A program made the translations under genes and the position numbers. Below, in pieces: positions 14,602 through 15,937 of a stretch of 15,937 nt of DNA. How positions within the stretch are numbered: the first letter of the stretch is position 1; each line of letters opens with the position of its first letter. Below the pieces are notes generated by a model. That model ran no database searches. It had not been told where the DNA came from and saw only the letters and a list, made by a program, of their open reading frames with translations. The stretch comes from an uncultured Bacteroidales bacterium. Lineage in GTDB: Bacteria > Bacteroidota > Bacteroidia > Bacteroidales > UBA932. Where the stretch lies: NCBI GenBank assembly GCA_937898205.1, contig CALEJC010000108.1:1-15937 (forward strand), read 5' to 3'.

Positions 14602-14626
14602 ATCTTATAATTGTTTTAAAAATTTC

Positions 14627-15583
14627 CTACCAAGCAAGGGACGACGCACCAAGGATTGCCGCATCAGACTCCTTCAGGCTTGAAAACAGTATCTGTATCT
14701 TTCCTTTCCACTGATGGAGAAGGTTCTCGTTCATCGCTTCCATCATCGGCTCATACAGAAACTCCTTTGCTCGTGCAAGTCCTCCAAAGAGCACAATCGC
14801 TTCAGGTGAAGAAAAAGCTACAAAGTTTGCAAGACTCTTGCCAAGAAGGCGTGCTGTAAAGTCAAAAATCCTGATAGCGACAGCATCACCCTGCTTTGCT
14901 GCATCATAAACATCTTTTGATGTGATATTTCCTATCTTATGAAGGAGCGAAGGCTCATCAGAGTTCTCCAAGACTTCGCGTGCAGTCCTGGCTACGCCCA
15001 TAGCAGAGCAGTAGGCCTCAAGACAGCCTTTGCCACCACATCCGCAAAGGCGACCGTTTTCCTGGACAACTTTAGTATGGCCCAACTCTCCGGCAAACCC
15101 GTCGTGACCATAAAGGAGCTGCCCGTTGACGATGATGCCGCTGCCCACGCCTGTGCCAAGTGTAATCATGATGAAATGCTTGAGACCTTGGGCGATGCCG
15201 TAGGTCATCTCTCCCACCGCAGCCGCATTGGCATCGTAGGTGAGGGTCACTGGAAGGCCTTCGAGCTTCTCCGAGAGGATCTCTGCAAACTTAACTTCCT
15301 TATCTGCTGCCCATGCAAGGTTTGGTGCATAAGAGACTGTGCCTGTGTAATAGTTGGCATTTGGAGCTCCCACGCCCACACCCTTGATCTGGCCTTGCTT
15401 GCCGCTATCGGCAATATTTGCCTTGATTGCCTCTGCCAGAGCAGCGAGGAACGCATCAGCATCAGATCCGTAGATGTCACTACGGATCACTGATTGCGAT
15501 AAAATCTCACCGGCGGCGTTGACCACACCGATCTTTGAAGTCTGACCACCGACATCAACGCCGACTACAAATTTTTCTTCCAT
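14627..15583 (-). CDS. ROK family sugar kinase, probably glucokinase
   Basis: Phosphorylates a hexose with ATP; 318 residues, standard for ROK kinases. The phosphate-binding loop is VDVGGQTSKIGVV (9-21), with Gln where many members have the Thr of DIGGT. The catalytic Asp is D117 in TYDANAAAVGE. LGTGVGSGI (142-150) and GHDGFAGELGHTKV (159-172) follow, including E166 and the zinc ligand H169. The zinc cysteines are C180, C182 and C187 in CGCGGKGCLEAY. Glucose is the likeliest substrate because of the adjacent GluP/FucP-type transporter, but fructose, N-acetylglucosamine or N-acetylmannosamine kinases share these motifs. The ATG overlaps the transporter stop in TAATG, which indicates translational coupling. 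There is no N-terminal helix-turn-helix, so it is an enzyme rather than a ROK repressor. Confidence 0.92.
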   Translation of the reverse strand: MEEKFVVGVDVGGQTSKIGVVNAAGEILSQSVIRSDIYGSDADAFLAALAEAIKANIADSGKQGQIKGVGVGAPNANYYTGTVSYAPNLAWAADKEVKFAEILSEKLEGLPVTLTYDANAAAVGEMTYGIAQGLKHFIMITLGTGVGSGIIVNGQLLYGHDGFAGELGHTKVVQENGRLCGCGGKGCLEAYCSAMGVARTAREVLENSDEPSLLHKIGNITSKDVYDAAKQGDAVAIRIFDFTARLLGKSLANFVAFSSPEAIVLFGGLARAKEFLYEPMMEAMNENLLHQWKGKIQILFSSLKESDAAILGASSLAW

Positions 15584-15937
15584 TACTCTACAGGGATATC
15601 TTTATTGACGTTCTTGCAGCCCCATACAGAGTAGTAAAGGAGATATGCAAGCATTGCGATGATAAACCAATAGCTATTGATTGAGCCGACTGCAGGCACG
15701 AGAAGATTGTGCTGAACCAGAGGCATGAGGCCACCACCTACCACAAGCATCATAAAGATACCTGAAGCCTGCTCAGTATACTTGCCGAGTCCCTCGACAC
15801 AGAGGTTGAAGATTGCACCCCACATGATGGAAGTACAGATACCACATGCTGCAATAAACACGCACTTGAGAGGCACTGAACCGGCCTTAAACGCCATTGT
15901 CACGCTCTCCGGGAGGAAGATGGCGATGAGGAGAAGG
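15583..15937 (-). CDS. MFS sugar transporter, GluP/FucP family, C-terminal part (runs off window)
   Basis: The last 117 residues of a sugar:H+ symporter of the inner membrane. The reading frame is open to the right edge, so a GTG or ATG near 15900 should not be taken as the start. Recognisable family segments are FLPESVTMAFK, TSIMWGAIFNLCVEGLGKYTEQASGI and MMLVVGGGLMPLVQ, with about three hydrophobic membrane helices and a short charged tail (KNVNKDIPVE). This pattern matches glucose/galactose (GluP) and fucose (FucP) transporters. The neighbouring ROK kinase, whose start overlaps this stop, favours glucose or galactose over fucose. Promoter and N-terminus lie outside the window. Confidence 0.88.
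   Translation of the reverse strand, partial: LLLIAIFLPESVTMAFKAGSVPLKCVFIAACGICTSIMWGAIFNLCVEGLGKYTEQASGIFMMLVVGGGLMPLVQHNLLVPAVGSINSYWFIIAMLAYLLYYSVWGCKNVNKDIPVE

Noticed and set aside
1..15937. Defence system, CRISPR array, biosynthetic cluster, prophage, tRNA or rRNA genes
   Set aside because: Reading both strands I found no repeats with spacers, no integrase or transposase and no RNA gene. Nearly all sequence is covered by recognisable housekeeping genes.

Overview
The window reads as a chromosomal segment of a Bacteroidota bacterium, most likely order Bacteroidales. Evidence: promoter boxes of the Bacteroidota type (TAnnTTTG at -7), almost no Shine-Dalgarno sequences, a short PGDH with the TPKKMGAQT motif that I know from Bacteroides-like SerA, a Met-tRNA synthetase with a KISTS loop and a fused tRNA-binding domain, and a GluP/FucP-type sugar transporter next to a ROK kinase. 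I cannot place the genus. Coding density is very high, and I see no rRNA, tRNA, CRISPR array, insertion sequence or prophage.

Layout. At the left edge is the 5' end of dnaX on the minus strand (1-337, running off the window). A 38-bp divergent promoter region separates it from a plus-strand pair: a secreted protein of unknown function (376-1149), which overlaps an O-methyltransferase gene (1130-1777) by 20 bp. The methyltransferase converges with, and overlaps by 4 bp, the last gene of a long minus-strand run. In transcription order that run is yigZ-like (13189-12587), serC, serA, a DUF1015 gene, recQ, dnaG, metG and a sigma54-type response regulator (2919-1774). All gaps are 14 bp or less, or overlaps, except the 46 bp before the response regulator. 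Its probable promoter lies at 13196-13227, in a second 38-bp divergent region. On the other side is a plus-strand gene for a pRiA4b ORF-3-like protein with a very acidic tail (13228-13764). A strong bidirectional terminator (13765-13797) separates that gene from a minus-strand cluster: a GluP/FucP-type sugar transporter (partial), a ROK sugar kinase and an FKBP-type prolyl isomerase lipoprotein.

How the genes fit together. SerA and SerC are the first two enzymes of phosphoserine synthesis, and the DUF1015 protein directly behind them is a candidate partner. recQ, dnaG, metG and dnaX are replication, repair and translation housekeeping genes. The transporter and ROK kinase form a sugar uptake and phosphorylation unit. 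The response regulator has a receiver and a sigma54 AAA+ domain but no DNA-binding domain.

I found no dramatic undescribed multi-gene system. The most interesting observations are: (1) two divergent intergenic regions 12.8 kb apart that are both exactly 38 bp, share the same box geometry and are 26/38 identical, with -7 boxes so close to the start codons that all four transcripts should be leaderless or nearly so; (2) the DUF1015 gene inside a serine-synthesis operon; (3) a SerA lacking the canonical catalytic His; (4) the sigma54 activator without a DNA-binding domain; (5) a Cys/His-containing insertion in MetG.
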